64,000 bases of DNA from Pseudochelatococcus sp047501465. Lineage in GTDB: Bacteria; Pseudomonadota; Alphaproteobacteria; Rhizobiales; Beijerinckiaceae. Positions 26,113 through 35,734 of this stretch are shown here, piece after piece. The stretch spans positions 248,001 to 312,000 of the forward strand of contig NZ_JAZDRL010000002.1 in assembly GCF_047501465.1 (NCBI RefSeq). Direction: 5' to 3'. How positions within the stretch are numbered: position 1 is the stretch's first letter; each line of letters begins with the position of its first letter. The notes beneath the pieces were generated by a model. The model had not been told where the DNA came from. It ran no database searches and saw only the letters and a list, made by a program, of their open reading frames with translations. The translations under genes and the position numbers were made by a program.

Positions 26113-28206
26113 ATGTTTATCGACACACTGCCCACACTCAGCTTTTCTCCCCTGCTGCCATTCCCGGTAATGGTCGGATTGGCGATTGCCGCTGTGCTTT
26201 TAACGATCATCGCCTTTATTGGTCGCGGGTTCTGGCCCGGGCTTTTCCGTGGCATAGCGCTTGCGTTGATGATTGGCGCATTGGCAAATCCGGCCATCGT
26301 TTCGCATGAGCGCGAGCCGCTTAACGACATCGTCGCTGTCATTACAGATCGCAGCGCGTCGCAAAAACTCGGCCCGCGGGATGCACAGACAACCGCCGTG
26401 CATAACGCAGTAGCCCAACAATTGGCGGCGCTGTCCGGTATAGAACCACGCTTCGTGGACGTAAGCGAGGGTGAAGGCGGCGATGGTACGCGCCTGTTTG
26501 GCGCCCTTGCACGCACTTTGGCCGATGTACCGGCTGAGCGTGTGGCAGGTGCAATTTTAATCACCGATGGCGTGGTGCATGATGTGCCGGCAAATGCCGC
26601 AGCCCTTGGCTTTAACGCCCCGTTGCATGCACTGATTACCGGCGAGGAACAGGAACGTGATCGGCGAGTAGCCCTTATCGACACCCCACGTTTTGGTATT
26701 GTAGGACGCAATCAGACCATCCGTGTTGTCGTTGATGAGCGTGGTGGCACCGGCGCTGCCAAGCTGACAGTGCGACGGGATGGCAAGGAGCTTGGCTCAA
26801 TTCAGGCGCCTACCGGCCGACCAGTGCCATTATCGATCCCCATCGATCACCCCGGCCCCAATGTTCTTGAAATCGAGACCGAACCGCTTGCAGGCGAGCT
26901 TACGCCAGCCAATAACCGCGCCATCCTCACCATAGAAGGCGTGCGCGATAAACTGCGCGTACTGCTGGTGTCTGGTGAACCGCATCCGGGAGAGCGCACC
27001 TGGCGTAACCTGTTGAAATCAGATGCCAACGTCGATCTGGTACACTTCACGATCCTGCGTCCGCCGGAGAAGCAGGACGGTACACCAATCAATGAGCTGT
27101 CTCTGATTGCGTTCCCCACGCGGGCGCTGTTTCAGGAGCGGATCAATGATTTTGATCTGATCATCTTTGATCGCTACGCCAACCTCACCGTGCTGCCGCC
27201 AATCTATTACGACAACATCGCGGATTATGTCCGTCAGGGTGGCGCGCTGCTGTTGGCATCGGGGCCGGAGTTTGCTGGCGCATCAAGCGTTGCGCGCACC
27301 TCGCTGGGCGCGATCCTGCCGGCAACGCCAGATGGCCGCGTACATGAGAAAAGTTTCCGCCCTCACGTCACAGCAACCGGGGACAGACATCCCGTAACCC
27401 GCGATCTGCCCGGTGGAGCACCATCGGGAGGGCAAGCAAAATGGGGAGAATGGTTGCGTCAGATTGGGGCGAACGTGCAAGGCGGCACAACGCTTATGGA
27501 TGGCACCAACCAATTGCCACTGCTCATCCTTTCACGCCACGAAAAAGGACGCATCGGACTGTTGCTATCTGACCACGCCTGGTTGTGGGCGCGTGGATTT
27601 GAGGGCGGCGGGCCGCATGTGGATCTGCTGCGCCGCCTATCCCACTGGCTGATGCGCGAACCAGCACTGGAAGAGGAAGCACTACGCGCATTCTCACGCG
27701 ATGGGCTCATCGCCATTGAGCGCCAGACAATGGCCGATACGCCACAACCCGTAACGCTAACTGCGCCCGATGGCAGCACGCAGGTGATTACACTCGCCCC
27801 CGTAAAACCAGGCCTGTTTTCCGCCAACGTGGAAAATAATCAACTTGGCCTTTATCGCCTTACGGATGGCACCCTGTCTGCATTCGTCAACGCAGGCCCT
27901 GAAAACCCGCGCGAACTCACGGATGTGTTCAGCGATACACAACGTCTGGCCCCTCTCGCAGGCGCGACCGGGGGCATGGTGCAACGCGTTGATAACGGCA
28001 GCGGCACTCCGGTGGTGCCGCGCATTGATGTTGTAAGCGTGGGCTCAAATTTCGCCGGCAATGGCTGGATTGGTCTGCGCCCAAGCAACAGCGCCATCAT
28101 CACAGGCGTGCACGAACTACCGCTGGGCATAGGACTGGCAGGACTTGCTCTGCTGATCTGGGCGGTGCTCGGAGCGTGGCTTATCGAAAGCCGCCGACGC
28201 GCGTGA
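26113..28206 (+). CDS. Membrane protein with amidotransferase-like fold, MoxR cluster
   Basis: The 697 residues have two N-terminal helices (about 16-36 and 38-58) and one C-terminal helix (about 668-690) ending in a short basic tail. The periplasmic part holds a DRSASQ (DxSxS, MIDAS-like) near residue 80 and a stretch LIIFDRYANLTVLPPIYYD plus VRQGGALLLASGPEF (about 350-390) typical of class I glutamine-amidotransferase-like domains, without an evident catalytic Cys. It closes the MoxR operon 9 bases after the DUF4159 gene. Confidence 0.88.
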   Translation: MFIDTLPTLSFSPLLPFPVMVGLAIAAVLLTIIAFIGRGFWPGLFRGIALALMIGALANPAIVSHEREPLNDIVAVITDRSASQKLGPRDAQTTAVHNAVAQQLAALSGIEPRFVDVSEGEGGDGTRLFGALARTLADVPAERVAGAILITDGVVHDVPANAAALGFNAPLHALITGEEQERDRRVALIDTPRFGIVGRNQTIRVVVDERGGTGAAKLTVRRDGKELGSIQAPTGRPVPLSIPIDHPGPNVLEIETEPLAGELTPANNRAILTIEGVRDKLRVLLVSGEPHPGERTWRNLLKSDANVDLVHFTILRPPEKQDGTPINELSLIAFPTRALFQERINDFDLIIFDRYANLTVLPPIYYDNIADYVRQGGALLLASGPEFAGASSVARTSLGAILPATPDGRVHEKSFRPHVTATGDRHPVTRDLPGGAPSGGQAKWGEWLRQIGANVQGGTTLMDGTNQLPLLILSRHEKGRIGLLLSDHAWLWARGFEGGGPHVDLLRRLSHWLMREPALEEEALRAFSRDGLIAIERQTMADTPQPVTLTAPDGSTQVITLAPVKPGLFSANVENNQLGLYRLTDGTLSAFVNAGPENPRELTDVFSDTQRLAPLAGATGGMVQRVDNGSGTPVVPRIDVVSVGSNFAGNGWIGLRPSNSAIITGVHELPLGIGLAGLALLIWAVLGAWLIESRRRA

Positions 28207-28220
28207 CTTAAAGCAGTTTG

Positions 28221-28247
28221 CCTTCAAGTTGATCATTCGCTTGAAGG
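28221..28247 (+). terminator. Hairpin after the MoxR operon
   Basis: CCTTCAAG (28221-28228) pairs with CTTGAAGG (28240-28247) around an 11-base loop. There is no T tract, so termination here is only a suggestion. Confidence 0.35.
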
Positions 28248-28346
28248 TCAGTTGCGGTAAGACACGAAAATTAGAGCAGAATCCACTTTCTGGTTTGATG
28301 CAATTTCAGAACGCAGTTCTGATGTATCAGAACGCCCGACGTTTTA

Positions 28347-28856
28347 TCACGCAGCTGCGGGTAACACCGCGACAGCACCGCTAGCCAAAGCAAAAGCGCC
28401 CTCGCGCAGCTCTCGGTATAAGAAACGTTTGGGATCAACCGGTCCGGGCAGCACCAAACGTCCGGGCGGCACAACACTAAATCCGAAACGCGCGTAATAA
28501 GGCGCATCCCCCACCAGAATGACGAGGCCATGTCCAGCCTCAGTGGCGGCATCCAACGAAGCCTTCATCAACGCACTGCCGATGCCGCGATCCATAAATG
28601 CAGGCTCAACGGTCAGCGGTCCAAGCACCAGTGCAGGCTGCCCACCGGCAATCACGGGCGTAAGACGGACAGAGCCAACAATCAGCGTACCAACCAAAGA
28701 GACGAATGAGAGCGGCGCAAGCGGTGGCGCACCTTCGCGTAAACGATAGGCCGTGCGGGCAAAACGACCGGGACCAAAAGCCCGTTCATGCATACGATCG
28801 ATAGCATCCTGATCAGCAGGATGCTCGTGGCGAATGGTCAATGCAAGTGAGGTCAT
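28347..28856 (-). CDS. GNAT family N-acetyltransferase (YhbS-like)
   Basis: The 169-residue protein fits the GNAT fold. LGPLTVEPAFMDRGIGSALMKASLD (about 80-104, here split by the residue limit) includes the acetyl-CoA-binding D-R-G-I-G-S loop, and ILVGDAPYYARFGFSV is typical of the YhbS group. Substrate unknown. Neighbours give no clue. Confidence 0.88.
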   Translation of the reverse strand: MTSLALTIRHEHPADQDAIDRMHERAFGPGRFARTAYRLREGAPPLAPLSFVSLVGTLIVGSVRLTPVIAGGQPALVLGPLTVEPAFMDRGIGSALMKASLDAATEAGHGLVILVGDAPYYARFGFSVVPPGRLVLPGPVDPKRFLYRELREGAFALASGAVAVLPAAA

Positions 28857-29247
28857 GAAGAAGGATCACCCAAGGTAGCCGCGCTATCGCAGCCAGAGAT
28901 ATCATGAAGCGTTGAAAGCTGCCTGTCCGGCACTCAAGCCGGTACGCGCACAAACACATACAGCGTGCGCATGCACCTGCATCGTCGTCGCTGGATCAGC
29001 CGGAATTGCTTCATTATCTTTTCCTTCTGGCACGCCATCTATCACGAGTTCGCGCGCCTGTCCATCCGCATATATCTGGCTTTTGCCGAATGCTCTTCTG
29101 TCAGATTTCAGGTGATTGTCCTCGGATTTCTGGTATTTATGGCAAGTATATCATTGTCAGCGCTTGACGGCTTCAGTCCTGGCAGCGACATGAAAGCTGC
29201 CGGCCATGGTGCCGCTATGGCGTAACATCAAGATATTCTGAGACCCA
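28857..29247. other. Intergenic region, no supported gene
   Basis: This 391-base stretch separates the GNAT gene from the metallophosphoesterase gene. Two overlapping plus-strand open frames (28912-29115 and 28965-29225) have no recognisable homology; the second has one hydrophobic segment (VIVLGFLVFMASISL) and could be a small membrane protein, but nothing supports it. Confidence 0.4.
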
Positions 29248-30162
29248 ATGCTTATTGCGCACTTATCCGACGCCCACATCGGCCCCCTGCCCACTCCGCG
29301 CTTTCGCGATCTGCTCGGCAAGCGACTTACTGGTTATATGAACTGGCACCGCAGTCGTTGGCGCACCCACGATATGGACCTGCTTGATCGCATTCTGGCT
29401 GATATTTCAGCCCATAAGCCGGATCATATCGCGATGACTGGCGATATCGCCAATATCGGTCTTCCCGATGAGTTTCCTCTAGCTCGCGACTTTCTGGAAA
29501 AACTTGGCTCGCCCCTCACGGTAAGTTTCGTGCCCGGCAACCATGATGCCTACGTTAGTGAAGCCATATCCCCCATGCACAATGCACTTGGAGCATGGAT
29601 GACCGGGGACGAACGTGATGGCGACAAAGAAGACCCGAAGCAGAGCTGTTGCCATTTTCCCTATGTGAAACAGAGTAATGGCGTCGCTCTGATTGGCCTC
29701 TGTTCCGGCATCCCGACATTCCCGTTTTTTGCTACCGGTATTTTGGGGAATACGCAGCTTCGAGCGCTGGAAACATTGCTCGCCAGACTTGGCCGCGAAG
29801 GCTTCTGCCGCGTTGTGATGGTGCACCATCCACCCTATCGCAACGGCGCCAAGTTCACGCGCAGGCTTACCGATGCACGCGCCTTTGAGCAGGTTCTAGC
29901 TAAAACAGGTGCGGAACTTGTGCTGCATGGGCACAATCATCGCACGATGTTCGCGACTATTCCGGGACCGCACGGATCCCTCGTGCCAATCCTTGGTGCC
30001 CCCTCTGCATCAGCAATCAAGGGCACCGATGATCATCGTGCTGGATATCATCTGATCGACATCCAACCGGATGGCGCGCATTCAAGGATCCGCCTGATCA
30101 CACGTGGCCAAGATCCACAAACCGGCGCCATCACGATGCTGGAAGAGCGAAATATTAGATAG
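29248..30162 (+). CDS. Calcineurin-like metallophosphoesterase
   Basis: A 304-residue two-metal phosphoesterase of the cpdA-like group. The metal ligands are visible in order: D8 and H10 in LSDAHIG, MTGDIAN, PGNHDAY, VMVHHPPY and LHGHNHR. Substrate cannot be read from sequence; cyclic nucleotides and lipid intermediates are both precedents. Its last 8 bases overlap the 3' end of the convergent acyltransferase gene. Confidence 0.92.
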   Translation: MLIAHLSDAHIGPLPTPRFRDLLGKRLTGYMNWHRSRWRTHDMDLLDRILADISAHKPDHIAMTGDIANIGLPDEFPLARDFLEKLGSPLTVSFVPGNHDAYVSEAISPMHNALGAWMTGDERDGDKEDPKQSCCHFPYVKQSNGVALIGLCSGIPTFPFFATGILGNTQLRALETLLARLGREGFCRVVMVHHPPYRNGAKFTRRLTDARAFEQVLAKTGAELVLHGHNHRTMFATIPGPHGSLVPILGAPSASAIKGTDDHRAGYHLIDIQPDGAHSRIRLITRGQDPQTGAITMLEERNIR

Positions 30163-31267
30163 ACCGGGGTTTGCGCGACCATGAAAATGCGCCGCGCTCC
30201 CACGCCCGCCGTAAATAGCGCGTAAGCGGCCTTTCAAACGCCAGATGCACGACCACTGACATAGCAACAGCAATACTCATGGCAATGACGACATAGGTCC
30301 ATGGCCCAATTTCCGTTCCCGCAAAGAACAGACGTGTTGCGCGCAATACCATGGGATGGAACAGATAAAGCGCATAGGATGCATCGCCCAAAAGCACAAT
30401 TGCACGCCCCAATAGGGGTGGAAGCCGCGGTTCAGGCCCTAAAACAGCTGCCATCACCAACATCACCGCAGGCACACCCAGCGCAAATACGCGTGCAACT
30501 CCATCAGCAAGCAGATTCTCACGCAGCATATAGATGGCAACATACACCAGCACAGCGCGCAAAATGATACCGGGGCGCCCCTTCGTATCCCGCGCCAAGG
30601 CAATACCCATACCGAATACGAATTCCATCGCCATAGGATCGGCCCAGAATGATAACGGCATTGGCAGGGAAAATACGGTACCAAGTCCAACCAGCAGAGA
30701 GAAGAACAACGCAACCACAAACACTGCCCGCTCACGCGGTAAAGCAACCGCCAGCATAAAAACGAGATAAAAAGCCATCTCGTAATTCAGTGTCCAGCCC
30801 AATGACAACACAGGTTGTGCAAGCCCCTGACTGTTTGTAAGCGGGAAAAACAGAAATGAGGCAACAATTTCTGACACAGTTGGCGGCAAGCTATTCAGCG
30901 CCTGCGGCATGACTAAAGCAACGCTTAGAAAAGCCAGCGTTGCTACCCAATAAAGCGGCAAAATGCGAATAAGACGATGCGCTAAAAATATCCGGCGGCT
31001 CTCAGGCTGGCCAAACAATTTGCGCGAAGCGTGCACAATAATAAAACCAGAAATAACAAAGAAGATATCAACCCCCACCTCCCACGGCAGCGCGCGGTTG
31101 GGAATGAAACCTTCCGGGCCAGCAAAATGCGCTGCATCGACCTGTGCATGGACAAAAATCACAATCAACGCCGCCAAGACACGCAAAGCCTGTACAAGAA
31201 CGAGCTTTTGCGACCCGACGTCCGATTGCGAAGATGAAGGTGAGCGTGGAGATACGTGTATGAACAT
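30155..31267 (-). CDS. Acyltransferase-3 family membrane protein (OafA/YrhL-like)
   Basis: A 370-residue integral membrane protein of about ten helices that O-acetylates surface sugars in known relatives. ALRVLAALIVIFVHAQ with the catalytic-type histidine and VGVDIFFVISGFII are the diagnostic segments. The start overlaps the stop of the upstream ABC ATPase gene by one base, so co-transcription is likely although a functional link is not evident. Confidence 0.92.
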   Translation of the reverse strand: MFIHVSPRSPSSSQSDVGSQKLVLVQALRVLAALIVIFVHAQVDAAHFAGPEGFIPNRALPWEVGVDIFFVISGFIIVHASRKLFGQPESRRIFLAHRLIRILPLYWVATLAFLSVALVMPQALNSLPPTVSEIVASFLFFPLTNSQGLAQPVLSLGWTLNYEMAFYLVFMLAVALPRERAVFVVALFFSLLVGLGTVFSLPMPLSFWADPMAMEFVFGMGIALARDTKGRPGIILRAVLVYVAIYMLRENLLADGVARVFALGVPAVMLVMAAVLGPEPRLPPLLGRAIVLLGDASYALYLFHPMVLRATRLFFAGTEIGPWTYVVIAMSIAVAMSVVVHLAFERPLTRYLRRAWERGAFSWSRKPRSI

Positions 31268-32061
31268 CAGCTGATCAGCAAACGATCTTCCGCCAACGCT
31301 TCGCCGCGCGCCTGACGGAATTGGTCGAGTAAGTCCTCAATGGTCAGGCTGGCCCGCGCGTTGCCCGCAACATCAAGCAGAATTCGCCCTTCATGCAGCA
31401 TCACCGTACGCGTGCCAATGTCAAGCGCATGCCGCATGGAATGCGTAACCATCAAGACGGTTAGATTAAAACGTGCAGCAAGCTCCCGTGTCAGATCGAG
31501 AACAAAATCGGCGTTCCGCGGATCAAGAGCAGCCGTATGTTCATCGAGCAGCAATACGCTGGAGGGCGCAAGCGTCGCCATCACCAACGCCAGCGCTTGA
31601 CGTTGACCACCAGAAAGAGATCCCATCGGCTGGTCCAAACGGTCTTCCAGCTTGAGGTTCAGCTCTTCAATACGCTGACGGATTTTCGCTAAACGCGCAT
31701 GACGTAAAGCCGGCAGAAATGAGCGTCGTTGGCCCCTCGATGCTGCCAAGGCCAGATTTTCAGCAATCGACAATGTGCCACAACTACCCGCGAGAGGATC
31801 CTGAAACACCCGCGCAACATGGCGCGAACGGACCTCAAGTGGCACGCGACTTACATCATCATCCGACAATAGCACCTTTCCGGATGTCGGCATGACATCA
31901 CCGGCAATCGCTCCCAATAGGGTCGATTTGCCAGCACCGTTCGAGCCGATTACGGAAACAAATTCACCTTCATCCAGTCTCAGCGAGACACCGCGCAGGG
32001 CGGCACGTTCCAGCGGCGTACCAGCATTGAAGGTAACGACGAGATCGCGAACTTCGATCAT
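31267..32061 (-). CDS. ABC transporter ATP-binding protein, TrpZ type
   Basis: A 264-residue ATPase with Walker A GSNGAGKST (39-47), signature LSGGQRQALALV and Walker B VLLLDEHTAALD. FVSVIGSNGAGKSTLLGAIAGD resembles the COG1101 ATPases that pair with PF04392 binding proteins. It overlaps the permease gene by 4 bases. The ligand of this system is unknown; tryptophan/tyrosine uptake (TrpXYZ) is the best-known example. Confidence 0.92.
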   Translation of the reverse strand: MIEVRDLVVTFNAGTPLERAALRGVSLRLDEGEFVSVIGSNGAGKSTLLGAIAGDVMPTSGKVLLSDDDVSRVPLEVRSRHVARVFQDPLAGSCGTLSIAENLALAASRGQRRSFLPALRHARLAKIRQRIEELNLKLEDRLDQPMGSLSGGQRQALALVMATLAPSSVLLLDEHTAALDPRNADFVLDLTRELAARFNLTVLMVTHSMRHALDIGTRTVMLHEGRILLDVAGNARASLTIEDLLDQFRQARGEALAEDRLLIS

Positions 32062-32948
32062 GCGGCCTTCCTTCCCGGCACCTTGCTACGCAATTTAGGC
32101 AACACCAATGCAACAAGCACCAACAGCGCGGTAGCAAGATTAAGATCTGAAGCCTCCAGCCCCAGAAAATCAAATGAAAGCGCAGTCTGCACCGCCATGC
32201 GGTATAGCACCGCACCAAGCACACAACCTATCAGTGCCCAGAAAATACGTCGCCCCGGAATAAAGGTCTCACCCACAATGACAGCTGCGAGACCAACAAC
32301 AATGGTGCCTACCCCGGAGGTCACATCGGCAAAGCCATTGGTTTGCGCAAAAAGCGCACCTGCAAGGCCCACAAGTCCGTTTGACAGCATGATGCCAATG
32401 ATAATCTGCGCACCAGTACGCACCCCCTGCGCCCGCGCCATGCGTACGTTGGCACCCGTAGCCCGCATCGCCAAGCCTATTTCAGACCGCAGAAACAGCG
32501 CAACCAACACCACAACCAGCAGCACAACGATACCAAGGATTAGCGGGCGCACATACTCATCAGGAATTGCTCCGCCGAGATAAGGCGTCAACACCGTTTC
32601 CTCATTAAGCAACGCGATATTAGGCCGCCCCATAATCCGCAAATTAACGGAAAAGAGCGCAATCATTGTCAGGATTGAGGCAAGCAGGTGCAGCACACCG
32701 AAGCGCACACTCACAAAAGCTGTCACGAACCCGGCAGCTGCGCCCGCAAGCACCCCAGCGCCCGTCGCAAGCCATGGATTGACATCGCCAATAATGAGAA
32801 CTGCCGTAACAGCCGCCCCCAACGGAAACGAGCCATCAACTGTGAGATCGGGAAAGTCGAGAATGCGAAATGACAGATAAACGCCCACGCCAACGAGCGC
32901 GTAAATCAACCCAAGTTCGACTGCACCCAGTAGGGCGATACTGCTCAT
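32058..32948 (-). CDS. ABC transporter permease, TrpY type
   Basis: I place the start at 32948 (MSSIALLGAVELGL) rather than an upstream ATG at 32996, which lies within an intergenic hairpin. The 296 residues form about eight or nine helices; DFPDLTVDGSFPLGAAV and GVRTGAQIIIGIMLSNGLVGLAGALFAQ (split here) are typical of COG4120 permeases. It sits between the binding protein and the ATPase. Confidence 0.9.
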   Translation of the reverse strand: MSSIALLGAVELGLIYALVGVGVYLSFRILDFPDLTVDGSFPLGAAVTAVLIIGDVNPWLATGAGVLAGAAAGFVTAFVSVRFGVLHLLASILTMIALFSVNLRIMGRPNIALLNEETVLTPYLGGAIPDEYVRPLILGIVVLLVVVLVALFLRSEIGLAMRATGANVRMARAQGVRTGAQIIIGIMLSNGLVGLAGALFAQTNGFADVTSGVGTIVVGLAAVIVGETFIPGRRIFWALIGCVLGAVLYRMAVQTALSFDFLGLEASDLNLATALLVLVALVLPKLRSKVPGRKAA

Positions 32949-32980
32949 GATTCTGCAAACACCCGTCTGAAAATAAACAT

Positions 32981-33000
32981 CGGCGTGCGAATGCACGCCG
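32981..33000. terminator. Perfect hairpin between binding-protein and permease genes
   Basis: CGGCGTGC and GCACGCCG form an 8-bp stem with a 4-base loop. It lies in the 174-base gap between the two genes. It may stabilise or attenuate the transcript so that the binding protein is made in excess; there is no T run for full termination. Confidence 0.5.
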
Positions 33001-33122
33001 ATGCGATATTTGTCAATGAATCTTAATGCATCAGGCTCAAAAATGGATATCGTTTTTTGATAAACCTGATGAAAAACAAACGACTAGAGTAAAATAGCAA
33101 TGCAGATTTATTGCATTTTTCT

Positions 33123-34079
33123 CTAGTCCACTACCTTGATCGCACGTTTAACCGCCTCTTCAGATAGCGTCACACCAATCTTTTCCGCAACGTCCTTGTT
33201 GAGGTAAAGATCTGTACCTTGAGCAAACTGCACCGACAGATCGCCCGGTTTTTCACCTTTAAGAATACGCGCCACAAGCGCACCTGTCTGCTCACCAACC
33301 TGCCGGTAATTAAAGCCTACAGAAGCCAAAGCACCCCGCGGAACGCTATCAGTATCTGCTGCATACAGCGGGATCTTGGCAGCCTCCATCACGCCAGAGA
33401 CTGCTTCAAATGCAGAAACCACCGTGTTATCTGTTGGCACGAAGACAGCATCTGCCTTACCAACCAGCGAACGTGCGGCACCCTGCACTTCTGCCGTTTT
33501 GGTTGTGGGCGCCTCAATTACGTCAAACCCCAACTTCTCGGCAGCTTCTTTCAAGTCTCGAACAGCACTAACAGAATTAGGCTCGCCCGGATTAAAAATC
33601 ACGCCAATCGTTTTGACGTTCGGCGTCAATTCGCGAATGAGCGCGACCTGATCCTCTATTGGAGCACGATCGGACACGCCAGTAATATTGCCACCAGGCT
33701 TCTCAATCGAGCTTACAAGCTGGGCATCCACCGGATCAGTCACAGCACTGAAAACCACCGGGATTGTTTTTGTGGCCGAAGCCAAAGCCTGGGCAGAGGG
33801 CGTTGAAATACCGATTATCACCGCAGGCTTTTCGCCAACAAACTTACGCGCAATCTGCACTGCCGTCGCGGGCTGGCCCTGAGCATTTTCGAAAACGATT
33901 TCGATTTCTTTCCCATCGTTAAAGCCGGCTTTTGCAAGCGCGTCTTTCGCCCCCTCTTGCACGGCATTAAGTGCGGGGTGATCAACGATCGAGGTGATCG
34001 CAACAACAGGCGTCTCAGACCAGGCCGGACTTGCACCAAGCACCATCGCGACAGCCACGCCAACAGCAGTCCTAATCAT
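33123..34079 (-). CDS. ABC transporter substrate-binding protein, PF04392 (TrpX type)
   Basis: A 318-residue periplasmic binding protein with a signal peptide (about 1-21, cleaved after PAWS) and the family pattern VVAITSIVDHPALNAVQ, IGISTPSAQALAS and PVVFSAVTDPVDA. It is the first gene of the three-gene TrpXYZ-type transporter. Ligand unknown. Confidence 0.93.
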   Translation of the reverse strand: MIRTAVGVAVAMVLGASPAWSETPVVAITSIVDHPALNAVQEGAKDALAKAGFNDGKEIEIVFENAQGQPATAVQIARKFVGEKPAVIIGISTPSAQALASATKTIPVVFSAVTDPVDAQLVSSIEKPGGNITGVSDRAPIEDQVALIRELTPNVKTIGVIFNPGEPNSVSAVRDLKEAAEKLGFDVIEAPTTKTAEVQGAARSLVGKADAVFVPTDNTVVSAFEAVSGVMEAAKIPLYAADTDSVPRGALASVGFNYRQVGEQTGALVARILKGEKPGDLSVQFAQGTDLYLNKDVAEKIGVTLSEEAVKRAIKVVD

Positions 34080-34160
34080 GGTTCACCTTACCTCTATCAC
34101 ACTCAAGTCCAATAACCGGACGATTATGGCAGGCCCAAGTCTAAGCACAACCCTGGAATA

Positions 34161-35504
34161 TCACGTACCGCCAACGGTATCCGCCAGCTTCTTGCGCCAC
34201 GATCTGCCAAGCACCACGCTAGGTGCGCGCGTGCCTATAATACCCCCCGGACGCCACACCATCAGCAGCACCATTGCTGCACCGAACATCAACATGCGGA
34301 AATGCGCCAGATCTCGCGAAAATTCAGGCACGGCAACCACAGCGATGGCCGCGATGACAACCCCCGTCTGACTTCCAAGACCACCAAGAACCACAATCAT
34401 CAGCACCATTGCCGATTCCCAGAACGTGAAACTTTCCGGGCTGACCAACCCTTGGCGCGCAGCAAAGAATGTGCCCGCAAAACCACCGAACATTGCACCC
34501 GTTGCAAATGCTGACAACTTCACTGCCGTTACATTCACGCCCAGCGAACGACATGCGATCTCGTCCTCACGCAAGGCTTCCCAAGCACGGCCGATTGGCA
34601 GGCGGCGAAGTCTGATGGATACCATCGCGGTAATCAACACCAGGGTAAAAATGACATAGTAGAGGAACATCACCCGATGGATCGGGGCATATTCGATGCC
34701 AAATAACTGATGAAACGTCATTCCTCCATCAGGCGCGCTATTGGCAAAGGGCAAGCCAAAAAATGTGAGGCGAGGAATGCCCCCAATGCCATTGGGGCCA
34801 CCTGTTAGCGCATTGAAGTTGATCAGAATGAGCCTAACGATCTCACCGAACCCCAAGGTGACGATGGCCAAATAGTCACCCCGCAGCCGCAGCACTGGAA
34901 AACCAAGCATAAGCCCGAAAAATGCCGCTAGAATGCCGGCAAGCGGCAGGCAGATCCAAAACGACAGCCCATAAGTCGTCGACAACAGCGCAAAGGAATA
35001 AGCACCAACCGCATAAAATGCCACGTATCCAAGATCAAGCAAACCTGCAAGGCCTACTACAATGTTGAGGCCAAGCCCCAACATCACGTAGATCATCACC
35101 GTCGTTGCGGTATCAACGATGTAACGGTCCGAGATCGGCAAGAATGGCAGTACCAACGCCACAAGTCCCAGCACAAGACCCAGATGCGCCGAGGTCAGGC
35201 GGCCTGAAAGGCCAGTGCCTTCCGTGGTTGTCCGCGCCGATGAACCGGGCTTCTTTCCAAATGCATGCGCTATCCATGGCCGCGAAAGCGCGACAATGAA
35301 CCGCCCGAAAAACGCTATCAGCGCAGCAATCACCACCCAGTCAAAACGATATGCAAGTGCAACCCCGCCACCTGTCTGGTTTTGCAACTGAAAACCAAGC
35401 AGCGGCAATGCAAGGCCGATCATGATGATGCCGGCAATCACCGCCTCGCGCAGCGCAGTGGCTAGTGGATTTCCCAACTGAGGAGATGTGGCAGGCAGGC
35501 TCAT
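34161..35504 (-). CDS. livM: Branched-chain amino-acid ABC permease LivM
   Basis: A 447-residue permease with about ten helices; the N-terminal 120 residues are an extended helical region before the core YVMLGLGLNIVVGLAGLLDLGY, which is the LivM signature (split here). LRGDYLAIVTLGFGEI and NALTGGPNGIGGIP are also characteristic. It lies downstream of livK, and is separated from it by an intrinsic-terminator-like hairpin, so it may have its own promoter. No LivG or LivF ATPase is present here. Confidence 0.94.
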   Translation of the reverse strand: MSLPATSPQLGNPLATALREAVIAGIIMIGLALPLLGFQLQNQTGGGVALAYRFDWVVIAALIAFFGRFIVALSRPWIAHAFGKKPGSSARTTTEGTGLSGRLTSAHLGLVLGLVALVLPFLPISDRYIVDTATTVMIYVMLGLGLNIVVGLAGLLDLGYVAFYAVGAYSFALLSTTYGLSFWICLPLAGILAAFFGLMLGFPVLRLRGDYLAIVTLGFGEIVRLILINFNALTGGPNGIGGIPRLTFFGLPFANSAPDGGMTFHQLFGIEYAPIHRVMFLYYVIFTLVLITAMVSIRLRRLPIGRAWEALREDEIACRSLGVNVTAVKLSAFATGAMFGGFAGTFFAARQGLVSPESFTFWESAMVLMIVVLGGLGSQTGVVIAAIAVVAVPEFSRDLAHFRMLMFGAAMVLLMVWRPGGIIGTRAPSVVLGRSWRKKLADTVGGT

Positions 35505-35692
35505 GAAATTGGCTCTTATGATGTAGCTCTGGAATTTTTTGAGACATAAATACGATAATCAATATCGCATTATCGTTCTCGTTCTTTGATTGCGCATCTA
35601 CCGCTGCATTCCCGCTTGAAACGGCCCGCCCATCAATAGGTCAAAGCACTATCGTGGACGTTTATTTGCGTAGTGGTCCAACATATACAACC

Positions 35693-35721
35693 AAACCCCG
35701 ATGGTTCGACCATCGGGGTTT
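35693..35721 (-). terminator. Terminator after livK
   Basis: AAACCCCGATGG (35693-35704) pairs perfectly over 12 bp with CCATCGGGGTTT (35710-35721), loop TTCGA. It lies 13 bases past the livK stop and should end or attenuate the livH-livK transcript before livM. Confidence 0.8.
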
Positions 35722-35734
35722 GTCTTCCCACCAA

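Noticed and set aside
28965..29225. Possible small membrane protein
   Set aside because: One hydrophobic segment, but no start signal, homology or context; overlapped by another spurious frame.
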